DNA of 17,500 nt, taken from assembly GCA_026770615.1 (NCBI GenBank), contig MU631444.1, positions 36,304 through 53,803 of the forward strand, read 5' to 3'. Source of the stretch: Pavlovales sp. CCMP2436. Lineage: Eukaryota; Haptophyta; Pavlovophyceae; Pavlovales. Below the pieces are notes generated by a model, which ran no database searches, was not told the origin of the DNA, and was given only the letters and a program-made list of their open reading frames with translations. The position numbers and the translations under genes were made by a program. How positions within the stretch are numbered: position 1 is the first letter of the stretch; each line of letters opens with the position of its first letter. Positions 1-8,450 of this stretch are shown here, in pieces.

Positions 1-206
1 GGGGGGGGGGGGGACCTGTGGCAATTGCTACGAGTTCACCACCAACCTCACCTCTACCACCACCATCCCTGCTGCCAGGACTAACGTCTGACGTCGACCA
101 AGTCACTGAGTGAACAACACCTGTTGAACCATGCTGAGCCGCTATATATACCCTCGAGTACTCACACACATCCGTCCACGCTTAAGAGCGCACACGAATG
201 CTAACA
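1..206 (-). repeat. Possible 3' LTR (partial) of the copia element
   Basis: The pol reading frame stops at 218-220. Just after it on the minus strand is a short purine run (GCGGGGGG, 214-207) and then TGTTAGCATTCG starting at 206. TGTTAG or TGTTGG is a common start for copia LTRs, and a purine tract normally sits just before the 3' LTR. About 60 bases further in is a TATA-like TATATATA (150-143), as expected in U3. The 5' LTR copy was not found in the window, so this rests on position and short motifs only. Confidence 0.35.
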
Positions 207-217
207 CCCCCCGCGAC

Positions 218-665
218 TCACGACGTGGGGACTGCAGCTACATGGTGCATGCTGACGTCGACGTGCCGATGGAAAATCGTCGCCGTGGTCGCCTTGGTCA
301 TGATGTCCGCGCGGTTGAGATAGGTGTGGACCTTTATGACCTTGATCAAGCCATTCGCGTGCGCCACACGGATGTAATGAAACTTCACATCGATGTGCTT
401 CGATCGTTTGTGATGGACCGGGTTCTTGACCAGGTCGATCGTGCCCTGGTTATCCTCGTAGATGGTGGTGGGGCCTGTCTCCGGCTGATGGACGGACTAA
501 AGACGCCAGCCCTCGAAGATAAGCCAGCTCGCGGCAGCACTCGCTGAGGGCGATGTACTCGGACTCGCAAGTCGAGAGTGCAATGACCGACTGCAGGCTT
601 GAGTGCCACGTGATGGGCGTGCCGTTGTACATAACTATGTGTGGAACGCCGCTCCACTCTGTCGT
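218..665 (-). pseudogene. Copia RNase H domain, frame-shifted
   Basis: RNase H removes the RNA strand of the cDNA hybrid. The domain starts in the RT frame with ADADWAND, then moves to a second frame at about 665 (EWSGVPH, then STCESEYIALSE, the classic copia STxExEYIAL block at about 560-600). It moves again near 480-500 to a third frame carrying IYEDNQGTIDLVKN and HHKRSKHIDVKFHYIR, and finally the ADIMTK block that ends copia polyproteins. The stop TGA is at 218-220. The first catalytic region, the EYIAL helix and the DNQ block are all recognisable, but two frameshifts prevent a continuous product. The third-frame part is short and easily overlooked. Confidence 0.85.
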
Positions 666-1681
666 TGGCCCAGTCGGCGTCAGCGAACGCCGAGAGGCCG
701 GGATGTACACTGTCCGCTTCGCAGCGGAAGAGCAGTCCTAGGCGCAGGGTGCCCTTCAGGTACCTTAGCACCCGCTTGGCGCTGAGCATATCGCACACCC
801 TTGGTGTGCTCATTCGCCTTGCCAGCGAGTTAGTGGCGTGCGCCAGGTCGGGTCGGCATGTCGTCATGGCGAACATGATCGCACCCGTGATCTCCTGGTA
901 CGTCTTCAGGTCTTGCTTGTTGAGCGACTGCTCATCAGGGGCGAAGTTGTCCTTATCGGCCTCCGGCGTCCGGGCCGGCTTGCACTCGGCTATGCCGAAT
1001 CTGTTGAGGATCCCCCTGAGATAAGTCTTTAGGCGCATGTACATCCCTCTGGGGGTGTATTCGAACTGTGCGCCCAGGAACTTCCCAAGCTCGTCCTGCA
1101 CCTTAAGGGTGTAGTGCTTCGCGAGGTCTGCCGCTAGCTCGTCGACTGCCTTCGGGTTACCCGTCAGGTTGAGCAAAAGTAGGTCGTCTACGAAGTTGCC
1201 GGCGATGATCACGCCTCCACACGGTGCAATCTTGATGAAGGTAGACGGTGCGCCCTCACAAGGAACGAATTCACGTTCAAGCAAGCGTGCTTGATGGTGT
1301 CGGTACCATACGCGGCCCGACAGTTTGAGACCCATCTGTGCTTTGATGGCCTCAGCAACGACGATGTACCCCGGCGGGGCCGTCGTCTGCGCCACGTAGC
1401 CAGCTGGCAGGGCGAACAGAGGGCGGTCTCCCTCCTCAAGGTTGGACGTCAGGTAGGCGTCCGAGACATCTCCTTTCCAGAAGATTTTGACCTCGGCGTG
1501 CTTCAGATTGGGTCGGCGCTTGCCGTCCATATTGGCACCAATCGCCAGGAGAAGACGAACTTGCTCGCTCCTGATGGTGGGAGAGAACACCTCGGTGTAG
1601 TCAATTCCCTCACGCTGGTAGTTGCCCATCACCACCATGCGTGCATTCCAACGGATGATCTCACCCGTCTTGTCCGACTTG
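640..1681 (-). pseudogene. Copia reverse transcriptase (RVT_2 family)
   Basis: This is the RNA-directed DNA polymerase of the element. The frame opens with a wrong-frame junction at 1681: an extra C separates WIY from the following K-S-D-K. It then runs uninterrupted through ARMVVMGNYQREGIDYTEVF, the standard N-terminal copia RT signature. Next come the GLKLSGRVWY block and the catalytic FVDDLLLL (about 1170-1195; copia usually has YVDD, and both Asp are kept). YLKGT and PGLSAFADADW lead into RNase H. An open frame of 1.25 kb covers almost the whole domain, so RT is the best preserved part of the element. Confidence 0.92.
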
Positions 1682-2113
1682 GTAGATCCATTGTGACGGC
1701 AGTACTCTGGTACCAGCCTTCACCACCTTTTCGTTGAAGATGTTGAGGTCTCGATGCGCTACCAGGTTGGACTCCATCGCCTCACGCCACTTGCCTGCGT
1801 TGGGCGATGCTCTCGCCTGGCGGAAGTTACGCGGGAGAGTGACCGGAACCCCCTTGTGCGTGATGCCTATTGCCGCTCGGGCAGACGCCAGCTCAGTGGT
1901 CTTGGCCTTACTCCTCGAAGCCCTGTCCCGCCTCAGCGGGTCGTGCCCCTTGGGCAGAGCTTGGATCGGGTTCGCCTCGACGAGGCCCGTCTCCTTCTCT
2001 CTCCAACATTCTTGCTCGCACGCTTGTGAGGCCATCACGACGGTCCAGTTCCTCCTCCGTGTCTTTACCACTCGTGCTGGAATCGTCATCCGAGTAGAGG
2101 ATTGGTCTGTCAA
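1661..2113 (-). pseudogene. Copia pol linker and RT N-terminal lead
   Basis: This frame carries the sequence just ahead of RT: LPRNFRQARASPNAGKWREA, matching the copia pattern P-x-x-F-x-x-A-x-x-x-P-x-x-x-x-W-x-x-A-M. It ends at WIYQV, where the frame is lost by one inserted base at about 1681 and continues in the RT frame. The upstream half is acidic and Ser/Thr-rich and overlaps another frame (1908-2246), which probably holds the integrase-to-RT linker. No separate function is assigned to the linker. Confidence 0.75.
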
Positions 2114-2245
2114 CGGGGGCGGAGCCTTTGTCGGTGGCTGTCACAGGCTTGCTGGTGGTCGTTTTGACCTGCTTGTTGGTGTCGTGCGGGATGGGAGCTT
2201 GGTCGCTCCTCTTCTCGCTCGAGATCCCCTCGAACGAGTCGATGT

Positions 2246-2620
2246 TCACCCTCCAAGGAGTGTGTATCCCCCCGGGACCAGCTCTCTCTCGTCGATCTGT
2301 ACGTGCCGAGAGAAGTTTACCGTGCCGTCTGCTAAGAGGACGATGTACCCAAGGATCAAGCGCATGGAATCTCCATATTGCACGCCATCCCCTCCGTAGC
2401 CCAGAATGAATCCCCGTTCCATCGGGGGGCCGAGCTTGCCGCTCTTCTTTCGGGCCGGGCCGATGAGAAGCATCTTGCATGGAGCTCCGAACACGGCTAG
2501 GTGTTTAGCTGTCGGTCGTCTGCCGAAAAAAATCTCATGCGGCGAGACCTAGATGCGGACATTGTCTCGTACGATCTGCTGTGATGCGAGCATGTTGCGA
2601 GCTACGCAAATGTCGCATCG
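2246..2620 (-). pseudogene. Copia integrase C-terminal module
   Basis: After a frame change near 2620 and an in-frame TAG (2549-2551), the minus strand encodes VSPHEIFFGRRP, then HLAVFGAPCKMLLIG, then MERGFILGYGGDGVQYG. This is the copia pattern following the integrase core: tP-x-E-x-w-x-G-x-x-P, then hL-x-v-FG, then FLGY. It ends at a stop at 2246. An acidic, low-complexity linker continues in an overlapping frame down to about 1908. Confidence 0.82.
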
Positions 2621-3320
2621 CCCAGTGCCAGTGCCTGTTTGGCACCTTGGATATGGCCAGGATTGCTCTTGTATCTGCCGAGAGGGTCTCGATGTAGCGC
2701 TCGACCTTGCCGTTCGATTCCGGCGTGTCGTGCGCTGAGGTCACATTTGCTGACAGTCCGAACTCAGTCAAGAGATCATCAATGTCCTTTGCGTTGAGGT
2801 TCGTGCCTCCATCCGTATGAATTCTCAGTTGCTTAAAACCCGGGCCGAGAAGGAGGTGTGCGCCCAAGTTAGCGTGGGTGCCGAGCTCCAGGAATCACAG
2901 TCGTAGCAGACGTGCAATTCCCATCATATGTTTTCCGAAGTAAACCCAACCCCGGTTCGAAGCGTCGTCTAGACAGACGAGGCCATATCGTATCCCCAGG
3001 AAACTCCCATCGGTGCCGACGGGCAGGTTCACTTTTGATATCGTTAAGATATCTAAATGAGTTATCTGACCCGGTAGTTACGCCCTAGGCATAGGTACGG
3101 AGAAGATTGACTTTCGCATGCGCGCGTCAGTCAGAGTGCTGAGAGCAGCCTGTCGTGGCTGTCTGCTGTCCATGTCCAGGACAGATCCGCTCAAGAGCGA
3201 GCGCTGAAGCAACTGCTTGGCGATGCCCAATCTCGTCGATCAAAGAGCTAGCCAGTCGTCTTCCGCCGCAAGCTTGCGGCGGGACTGCTCTTCTAGCTCG
3301 GTGCCAGACGTGAGCCTTAG
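2535..3320 (-). pseudogene. Copia pre-integrase region and integrase core (rve)
   Basis: The integrase core inserts the cDNA into the host genome. The first catalytic Asp is in ITHLDILTISK (about 3035-3060), followed by GLVCLDDASN. The second is in RIHTDGGTN (about 2800-2820). The Glu-containing helix is DTPESNGKVERYIETL (about 2675-2725), matching tP-x-x-NG-x-x-ER. Stops in this frame at 2895 (TGA), 3078 (TAA) and 3240 (TGA) break it. The pre-integrase zinc-binding segment (about 3110-3320) is poorly preserved: the HHCC histidine position appears to be lost in the frame that best continues into the core. Confidence 0.87.
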
Positions 3321-4549
3321 GCGTTTGGGTGGAGGTCAGCTTGTGTCCTCTTCCCCAGGCGGTCGAAGATCGGCTGAGACGGTGCCCTCGACTGCACGCT
3401 CCGCCCTCCCTGGTTGCCTCTGCACGTGGTGCCTCTGGTGAAGCCACGGCCTCGGGTGGTAGCGCCGCCATTAAAACCTCTTCCGCCGTACCCCCCCTGC
3501 GGCTTGGCAGTGGTGGTGTAGGCGGCGTATCCCTTTCCAGCTGAGGAGGACTGCCCCATGGGCACGGGGTAGTGCCGTGGCGGGATCTGATCTCCCGGCA
3601 TGTGGATGGTGGCCTGCATCATTGACTGCTCGTCCAGGCCCTTCACTACTCCTCCCTGCTTGGAGAAGTCCACTGTTGCCCCCGTTGGCTTGAAGTCGAC
3701 TGTGATGCCCTCGTCCGTGAAAGCTTGCACGGCAAGGAGGGGCATCTCCATGCTTGGAGCTGCCCAGCAGAGCATACGCACTGCCTGCGTGGCGCCTGTG
3801 CGCGCGCACTTTAGATCCATCAAGAGCATGCCTTTCTCCTTAATCTCCAGGATGCGACCATCGCCTCATCGGACGCGGCCCTTCATATTTATCCTGGAGT
3901 GGAGCAGCTCTCTCGATGCCATGCTCACTGTGGCACCGGAGTCGAACACAGCGTGTATCGGGACGGTGAAACTGTCATCGTCCACGCGGCGTGCATCGTG
4001 CTGCATCGGCGCACGGTCGCGTGCGTCCGTGCTGTCGGGGTAGCTGAATCGCCGGTAGCGCCAGTCGATATCCGATACGAGCCTCGACTCGAAGTGCGCG
4101 TTGCGGGCGTCGCCGAACTCGGCGTCTGCACTGCGCGCCTTCTCGAGCCCCGTCCTTAAGTCGATCTTGCGGCGTTGGCCGGTGAACAAGTTGGTGTCCC
4201 CGTCCGAGTTGCTGCCTAGCTCCTCCTCCCAGGAGAAGATAGCGCGCACCCGCCGCGCGGGCGGGTGGCACACCCGGCGGATAGTGATCACGTCCGCATC
4301 GGGGAAGCCCATGTCACGCAGAACTGCTGCGCTGTGCTTCTCCCCGACCCACTCCGCGAGTAGAACGATTGTCGAAGCGCACGTGTGGAGGTCATTGTCC
4401 TCGTCGCGCACGATCTGGATGTAGCGCAGCGTCTTGACGAGGAGCGGTTCCAGCTTCTCGGCCACTTTTGCGTTGAGGCTGACGCGTGGGTCGAGCCACA
4501 CGGTCTGCCTTGCGGTCGTCAGCCTTGCTGTTGCTGTCGAACCCTGCAC
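3317..4549 (-). pseudogene. Copia aspartic protease with flanks
   Basis: The retropepsin matures the polyprotein. The active site is FDSGATVSMASRELL (about 3905-3950), equivalent to copia DSGAS/T. The frame continues across a TGA at 3866-3868 into GDGRILEIKEKGMLLMDL and LAVQAFTDEGITVDF, which fits the v-P-x-l-x-x-N-L-l-S-v-x-x-l-x-x-x-G-I-x-v-x-F end of copia proteases. The TGA lies where a single base change from TGG would explain it. Upstream (about 4000-4549) is sequence I do not recognise. Downstream (3320-3560) is a Gly/Arg-rich tail with GGYGGRGFNGG and TTRGRGF, unusual at this position and possibly nucleic-acid binding. Confidence 0.85.
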
Positions 4550-5010
4550 TCGGCTTTGCGACCGGAGGGCGTCGGAAGTTGCGGCGCCGGAAGTTGCGGC
4601 GGTGGAAGTCTAGCAGTCCCAGCAAGCTGTCCACTTGCGGGGGCTCAATCGGCTCCTCCGCGTCGCTGTCAGAGTCGGAATTCTCTTTTAGCTCTGGAAC
4701 TTCTTCCAGATCTGGCACGCCCTCGTCCGCCAGCTGCAGTCGCGGTGCGTTGCCTATCGGCGCGCTTCCCAGCTGGGGTGGCGTCTGTGGCCTCGGTGCA
4801 CGTGGTTGCGGCAAATCTCCCAGCTGGGTGGGCGGCGGCAGCGACGGCCTCGGTGCGTGTGTCGTCGGCACGCCGTCGTCTGAATCTTGGTTTTCGAATA
4901 TAAACCTTTCGAGGTCAAACGCTCCAACTCCCCTCGAGTATGCGTCTCCCGTTGGTTCCACTCCAAGGCACACCACTGTCTGTGATCTGGCCCCAGCAGT
5001 TCTCTCGGAA
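4392..5010 (-). pseudogene. Spacer: Pro-rich and acidic low-complexity segment
   Basis: A minus-strand frame of the copia polyprotein between gag and protease. It holds Pro-rich, repeat-like segments (PPPTQLGDLPQPRAPRP, then PPQLGSAP), an acidic stretch (EENSDSD-like, with SDSDAEEP) and a basic repeat of the pentapeptide RRNFR. Sequence continuity with the frames on both sides indicates it is part of the same polyprotein. Typical copia elements have little between the zinc knuckle and the protease, so this is extra. No domain is recognised. Confidence 0.55.
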
Positions 5011-5704
5011 CCATCTCGTTGGTCTCAGCCAAAGGCTTGTTGGGAAGGAACGAAGGCTTGTTCTGAACCCACAAAGGCTTGTTGAGAAATCACGAAGACT
5101 CGATGTCCTCGCACGTAGGCTTGTTGAGGGCGAGGAAAGGCTTGTTCTTCTCCCCCAAAGTCAGCAAGTCGAGGCCCACCTTGTAGTTCTCGCACGAAGG
5201 CTTATTCTCCTCGCGTCTCCCCCGTGCGGCTACCACCGCGTCACAGTCAGCCAACTGGCTGTCCACCTCTGCCAGCAGAAAGAACTTATCTACTGGACAA
5301 ATAGATTCCACGGCGTACCGTAGAGATTTTACGTGCCGTGTCATCCCTTCTGCCTCTCCCCACACCTCATCCGCCCTGACTACTAGAAGGGCTAACTTGC
5401 TCTTATAGATTGCGGATCGTGTGTGGGTAGATATAGACAGAGGGCACAGCACCTCTCCGTTCGGCTCTGGCTCGAGCTCGAGTGTCCGCTCGTGCTGCTG
5501 TCCGCTCGTGCTGCTGCAGCCGTTCGAGCGGGGCAAGCGGCTCGTGCTGCGACGGCATTTCCACTCCGAGGTCGAGGGCTGTGGCCCGTTCCTGCAGCTC
5601 CTGTTCTGTTTGGTCAGCTCAGCTGCCGTTGCTGAAGCCGAACGAGAGCGCCGCGCGGCTATCCTTGGGGCGCGAATCCCACGTCCCCTTGCCCTGCTCG
5701 TCAC
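5010..5704 (-). pseudogene. Spacer with six NKP repeats
   Basis: This frame continues across an in-frame TGA at 5090-5092. Between about 5209 and 5031 the tripeptide Asn-Lys-Pro occurs six times (ENKPS, KNKPF, LNKPT, LNKPL, QNKPS, PNKPL), encoded by near-identical AAGGCTTGTT boxes on the plus strand. The preceding stretch includes SICPVDKFFLLAEVDSQLAD. It lies between the gag zinc knuckle and the protease. I do not recognise a domain. The repeats could be a linear binding motif or simple replication slippage kept in frame. Confidence 0.5.
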
Positions 5705-6236
5705 GCCCCTGTTTCATGAAGTGACTGTGCTTTTGCTGCGCAGCCTTTGCTCCGGGCTTCGTGCACTTGCCAACGAAGTGCTCGGTACTGCCACAGTTGA
5801 TATATGCCCCATTCCCGGGGTATGCCTGTTGCAGATTTCGCATCTCGGCGTGGTCCAGCCCGGCGCACCTGTCGTAGACCGGCTGGACCAGGGACGGCGG
5901 CAACTTGCTAAGCGGCTTGCCGCTCGCCGGTGGCCGTGCAACCGTACGCGGCGTCGGATGGTACGGAGGTCGGTCAGCTGTCGCCGCCCTCGCGTTCTCC
6001 AGTCGCATCCCCTTCTGCCCCCCAAAACGGTTGGGGGGGTGTCCGAAGACGGGGGCGTCCACAATGTTGCGGATCAGCGTCTTGAGCTGTGTCAGCGTCT
6101 CAGAGGTGACGTCCTCGGGCGACACGCGCATGGCCTCCATGAAGAGGTTCAACCATTTTGCACCTGGCGGCAGGCTCTTCAGGATGCGGAAGTAAGAGAG
6201 CCAGGGGAAGAAGTTATCGTACTTCAGAATGTGCGT
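5619..6236 (-). pseudogene. Copia gag C-terminal half with degenerate zinc knuckle
   Basis: In the same frame as the upstream gag ORF and separated from it only by a TAG at 6237-6239. It starts with FFPWLSYFRILKSLPPGAKW and goes on to a nucleocapsid-like region with YINCGSTEHFVGKC (about 5765-5810). The retroviral zinc knuckle is C-x2-C-x4-H-x4-C. Here the first Cys is replaced by Tyr (codon TAT, one base from TGT) while the remaining C, H and C are kept. The nucleocapsid normally binds the element's RNA for packaging. The frame ends at 5619. Confidence 0.75.
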
Positions 6237-7097
6237 CTAGAGTCGCTTGATCAGCGCCGCCTCATCCATGAAGAAACGCTCGACGTCGACAGGCCGTTCC
6301 GCCGGCACACCAAGCGCGAGCACCGCCCTGCCGAAAGTGATGGCCTGCTTCAGATCTTCCATCGACCCCATCACATTGAACATACGGCTCTCGTAGCTGG
6401 CGTCCTTCCACAGGCCCGCCTGCCTCCCCCGCTCGAGCCTTGCCCAAGTGCCAAGGGTGAAGAAGCTTGCGAGAGTTCTGAAAGCCCACTCCCAGCTGGC
6501 ATTCCAAACCGCACGAGTCAGCTTGTCCAGTGTGCCAAACTTGGCTGCCGAGAGGAGCTTCTCGGTCGTGGACTCCGCCTTGAAGTTGATGGTGACCACG
6601 CTGGCTTCGAGAGCGCCCTGGAGGTCGTTCGAAGACTTGCCGATTTCCTCGAGGTGGATGCACCGGGCCAGCGCCGATCGCTCATTGCGCTCCAAAACAA
6701 GCGCCGCGGGGTCCCGGAACTCGACGCTCGGCTCCGAGGTCGGCGCATCTGCGCCTTCCCCATCCACGCTCTCGGTCGGTATCCGCTGAAGAGCGCAATG
6801 CGCCTCGATCTCCGCAAGCTTCGCCTCAAGCTTGAGGTCGAACTCCGAGATGATCTTGGCCAGCGTGCTGTTAACCTTAATCTCCCTCTCCTTAGTCTTG
6901 CTCTCGGCGGTGAGCGCGTTGAGCTCGATCATCTTGGAGAGGTGTCGAATATCATCGAGACACTTCTCGAACTTGTCCCCGGGCTTGCTCTCGAACTGCT
7001 CAGCGAACTCCACGTAGTCCGCGCACGTCGGCGCAGTTCCGTCCTTGTCCCAGCCGAAGACCTTGGTCGAGATCAGCTCGCCCTGGGCATCTCCCAT
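6237..7097 (-). CDS. Copia gag N-terminal half (capsid-like)
   Basis: About 286 residues from an ATG at 7095-7097 (MGDAQGELISTKVFGWD) to a TAG at 6237. The open frame extends a little further up to a GTG at 7133. Gag forms the virus-like particle in which reverse transcription occurs. The protein is mostly helical-looking, with a charged coiled-coil-like segment (LNALTAESKTKEREIKV) and a capsid-like C-terminal part. Similarity is inferred from position and from continuity through the TAG into a zinc-knuckle region. Coding-like sequence in another frame (DPFDKVMTDIISNDQP, about 7190-7245) suggests gag once began further upstream. Confidence 0.7.
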   Translation of the reverse strand: MGDAQGELISTKVFGWDKDGTAPTCADYVEFAEQFESKPGDKFEKCLDDIRHLSKMIELNALTAESKTKEREIKVNSTLAKIISEFDLKLEAKLAEIEAHCALQRIPTESVDGEGADAPTSEPSVEFRDPAALVLERNERSALARCIHLEEIGKSSNDLQGALEASVVTINFKAESTTEKLLSAAKFGTLDKLTRAVWNASWEWAFRTLASFFTLGTWARLERGRQAGLWKDASYESRMFNVMGSMEDLKQAITFGRAVLALGVPAERPVDVERFFMDEAALIKRL

Positions 7098-7305
7098 CTT
7101 ACGGTGCACGGACGCCCACACGCTCACGTGCACGCTCGCGGCACCAGGTGCTGCTCGTCCAGCAGCTGGCCAACATTCTCCGGCAAGAGCTGCGGGGCTG
7201 GTCGTTGGAGATGATGTCCGTCATCACTTTGTCAAAAGGATCCGAGTTGGGAGGTCAACCCAGGAGGCAGCTTAAACTTAAGCCCGCCCCCCCGGTATGT
7301 CGACA

Positions 7306-7535
7306 TGTTGGAATATATCTCTATCGGCATCACACAGCAGGCCAGTTACGGTATCTGCTAAGTACAGGTGCGCGACTCGAGCTCGAGGCGCCCTGCGGCA
7401 GATGACTAATCTAATGTACAAACTTGTACAAGCAAAGATGGACTGACGGAATCCTTAAACGTAACCGAGTTTTATAGAGCGATCCCTAAAAACTCTAGGT
7501 ACGGTAAGAAACATTCTCATCCAGATTTTACGGTA
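7306..7535 (-). repeat. Possible 5' LTR end and leader region
   Basis: On the minus strand ATATATTCCAACA ends at 7306. CCAACA is a typical copia LTR end and is an imperfect inverted complement of the TGTTAG at 206. A TATA-like TATAAAA (about 7476-7470) lies upstream of it. No clear tRNA primer-binding site follows. The stretch also holds two perfect palindromes, CTCGAGCTCGAG (7376-7387) and TGTACAAACTTGTACA (7415-7430). It shows no match to the putative 3' LTR at 1-206, so the LTR assignment is tentative. No gene is seen. Confidence 0.3.
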
Positions 7536-7702
7536 CAGGGGATCGCGGGCAATAAGAACGGTGGGTTTTGAGGCTGAGGCTGAGTTTCTTTGCAAATTAC
7601 ATACAAACAATGGTTAAATGTTGGTTAAAATTACGATTAAAGGGCAAAAAAACGAGGCTCAGTTTCTTAACACCACGGTTTCTTATTGCCCGCGATCCCC
7701 TG
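7536..7702. mobile_element. 167-bp MITE-like element, TA-flanked
   Basis: Perfect 23-bp terminal inverted repeats, beginning CAGGGGATCGCGGGC at 7536-7558 and mirrored at 7680-7702, with partial similarity for a few bases further inward. The element is flanked by TA on both sides (7534-7535 and 7703-7704), consistent with a TA target-site duplication as made by Tc1/mariner-type transposases. Inside is an imperfect 15-bp direct repeat, GAGGCTSAGTTTCTT (7576-7590 and 7654-7668). There is no ORF, so any movement would need a transposase supplied in trans. Confidence 0.8.
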
Positions 7703-7757
7703 TATATAGGCGCTTCTTTTTAAGGCGGGCCGGATTACATAGGCGAATTATTTAAGT

Positions 7758-8108
7758 CGAGAAGGCCTGCCGTTCTTGGTGGGGGGTTGGTGAAGATAAA
7801 AACCCCCACCACCACCCCCACCATTTGTTCGCATATGTACTGAGAGGCGTACTGCGGACCACCCCATTTTGGTGGGCGGTGACGGGTTTCTCTCTCAAAA
7901 AGTGTTGAGATTTATTTTTTATGTGCAAGTATGTCATTCCATAGGTCGTGGGACGGGATCGTCCACGGAATAATTTTCGGCGAAAACCCGTCACCGCCCA
8001 CCAAAATGGGTGGTCCGCAGTACGCACCTCAGTATGCGAACAAATGGTGTGGTTTTTTACCCCCACCATACTCCCGCGCCAACCCACACCATCCTCGAAG
8101 CCATTCGG
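7758..8108. mobile_element. Fold-back (palindromic) element, copy A
   Basis: About 351 bp, nearly palindromic. The inner arms 7821-7889 and 7984-8047 are inverted copies over more than 60 bases (for example CGTCACCGCCCACCAAAAT against its complement). The outer arms are C-rich/G-rich (ACCCCCACCACCACC) and more diverged. The unpaired centre of about 95 bp is AT-rich. A second copy lies at 8451-8774 in the same orientation. There is no transposase ORF; short open frames through the arms are palindrome artefacts. The ends are approximate, taken from where copies A and B stop matching. Confidence 0.78.
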
Positions 8109-8161
8109 AGTCAATCTTTTTATTTCTGGGACACATACCAGTATACGAGCGAGAGGGGGCC

Positions 8162-8450
8162 ATGCACACATGCCACATGTGCGGTGGAGAGGCTGAACGG
8201 GTGATGCTCAAGAAGTATTGCAAGTCCTGCTTCGAGAAGCTAAAGAGGGCGGTGGACCATGGCTGTTGTATATGCCGGAGCTTCACGGGCGCGAGAAGAT
8301 TCGCCGCTGCCCAGTGTGTACATCGCACGCGAACCTCTCGTCGCGGTGTAGGCCACTGTGGGTCTAGCGCAAGTCGCGCAATGGCGCAAGACGCATACGA
8401 ATCGTTTCGTGCTTGGGAACGCACGTACGAGGCGCATGTGGTTCACAAGT
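8162..8450 (+). CDS. Small cysteine-rich ORF between fold-back elements
   Basis: From an ATG at 8162 the plus strand encodes about 96 residues before running into fold-back copy B. The open frame continues through B to 8800, but that part is element sequence. The N-terminus has two CxxC pairs, HTCHMCGGEAER at Cys4/Cys7 and KKYCKSC at Cys20/Cys23, then GCCIC at 35-38. This is a layout typical of a small zinc-binding (treble-clef or ribbon) module. The family is not recognised. The frame is also open upstream into element A, so the start and status are uncertain. It may be a truncated gene whose 3' part was lost when B inserted. Confidence 0.35.

Larger units (their letters stand above)
1..7305 (-). 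mobile_element. Decayed Ty1/copia LTR retrotransposon, leftward
   Basis: Read on the minus strand, the order is gag with a zinc-knuckle remnant, spacer, aspartic protease (DSGAT), a pre-integrase region, integrase core, integrase C-terminal module, reverse transcriptase (FVDD) and RNase H. Integrase upstream of reverse transcriptase is the defining Ty1/copia order and excludes Ty3/gypsy. The coding line jumps between all three frames and is broken by in-frame stops at 2549, 2895, 3078, 3240, 3866, 5090 and 6237, so this copy is not autonomous. A possible LTR start is at 206 and a possible LTR end at 7306, but the two flanks share no visible sequence. The left side runs off the window, which begins with 13 G. 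Confidence 0.93.

Noticed and set aside
1..13. G13 homopolymer as a biological tract
   Set aside because: It lies at the very edge of the window and may be a sequencing or assembly end artefact.
5421..7214. 597-codon plus-strand open frame, the longest in the window
   Set aside because: It lies antisense to copia gag and spacer, has no recognisable motif and is rich in Arg/Leu; it is a GC-rich antisense shadow.
7306..7330. Plus-strand TGTTGGAATATA as the start of a rightward copia LTR
   Set aside because: No rightward copia coding sequence follows; the same bases fit better as the end of an LTR of the leftward element.
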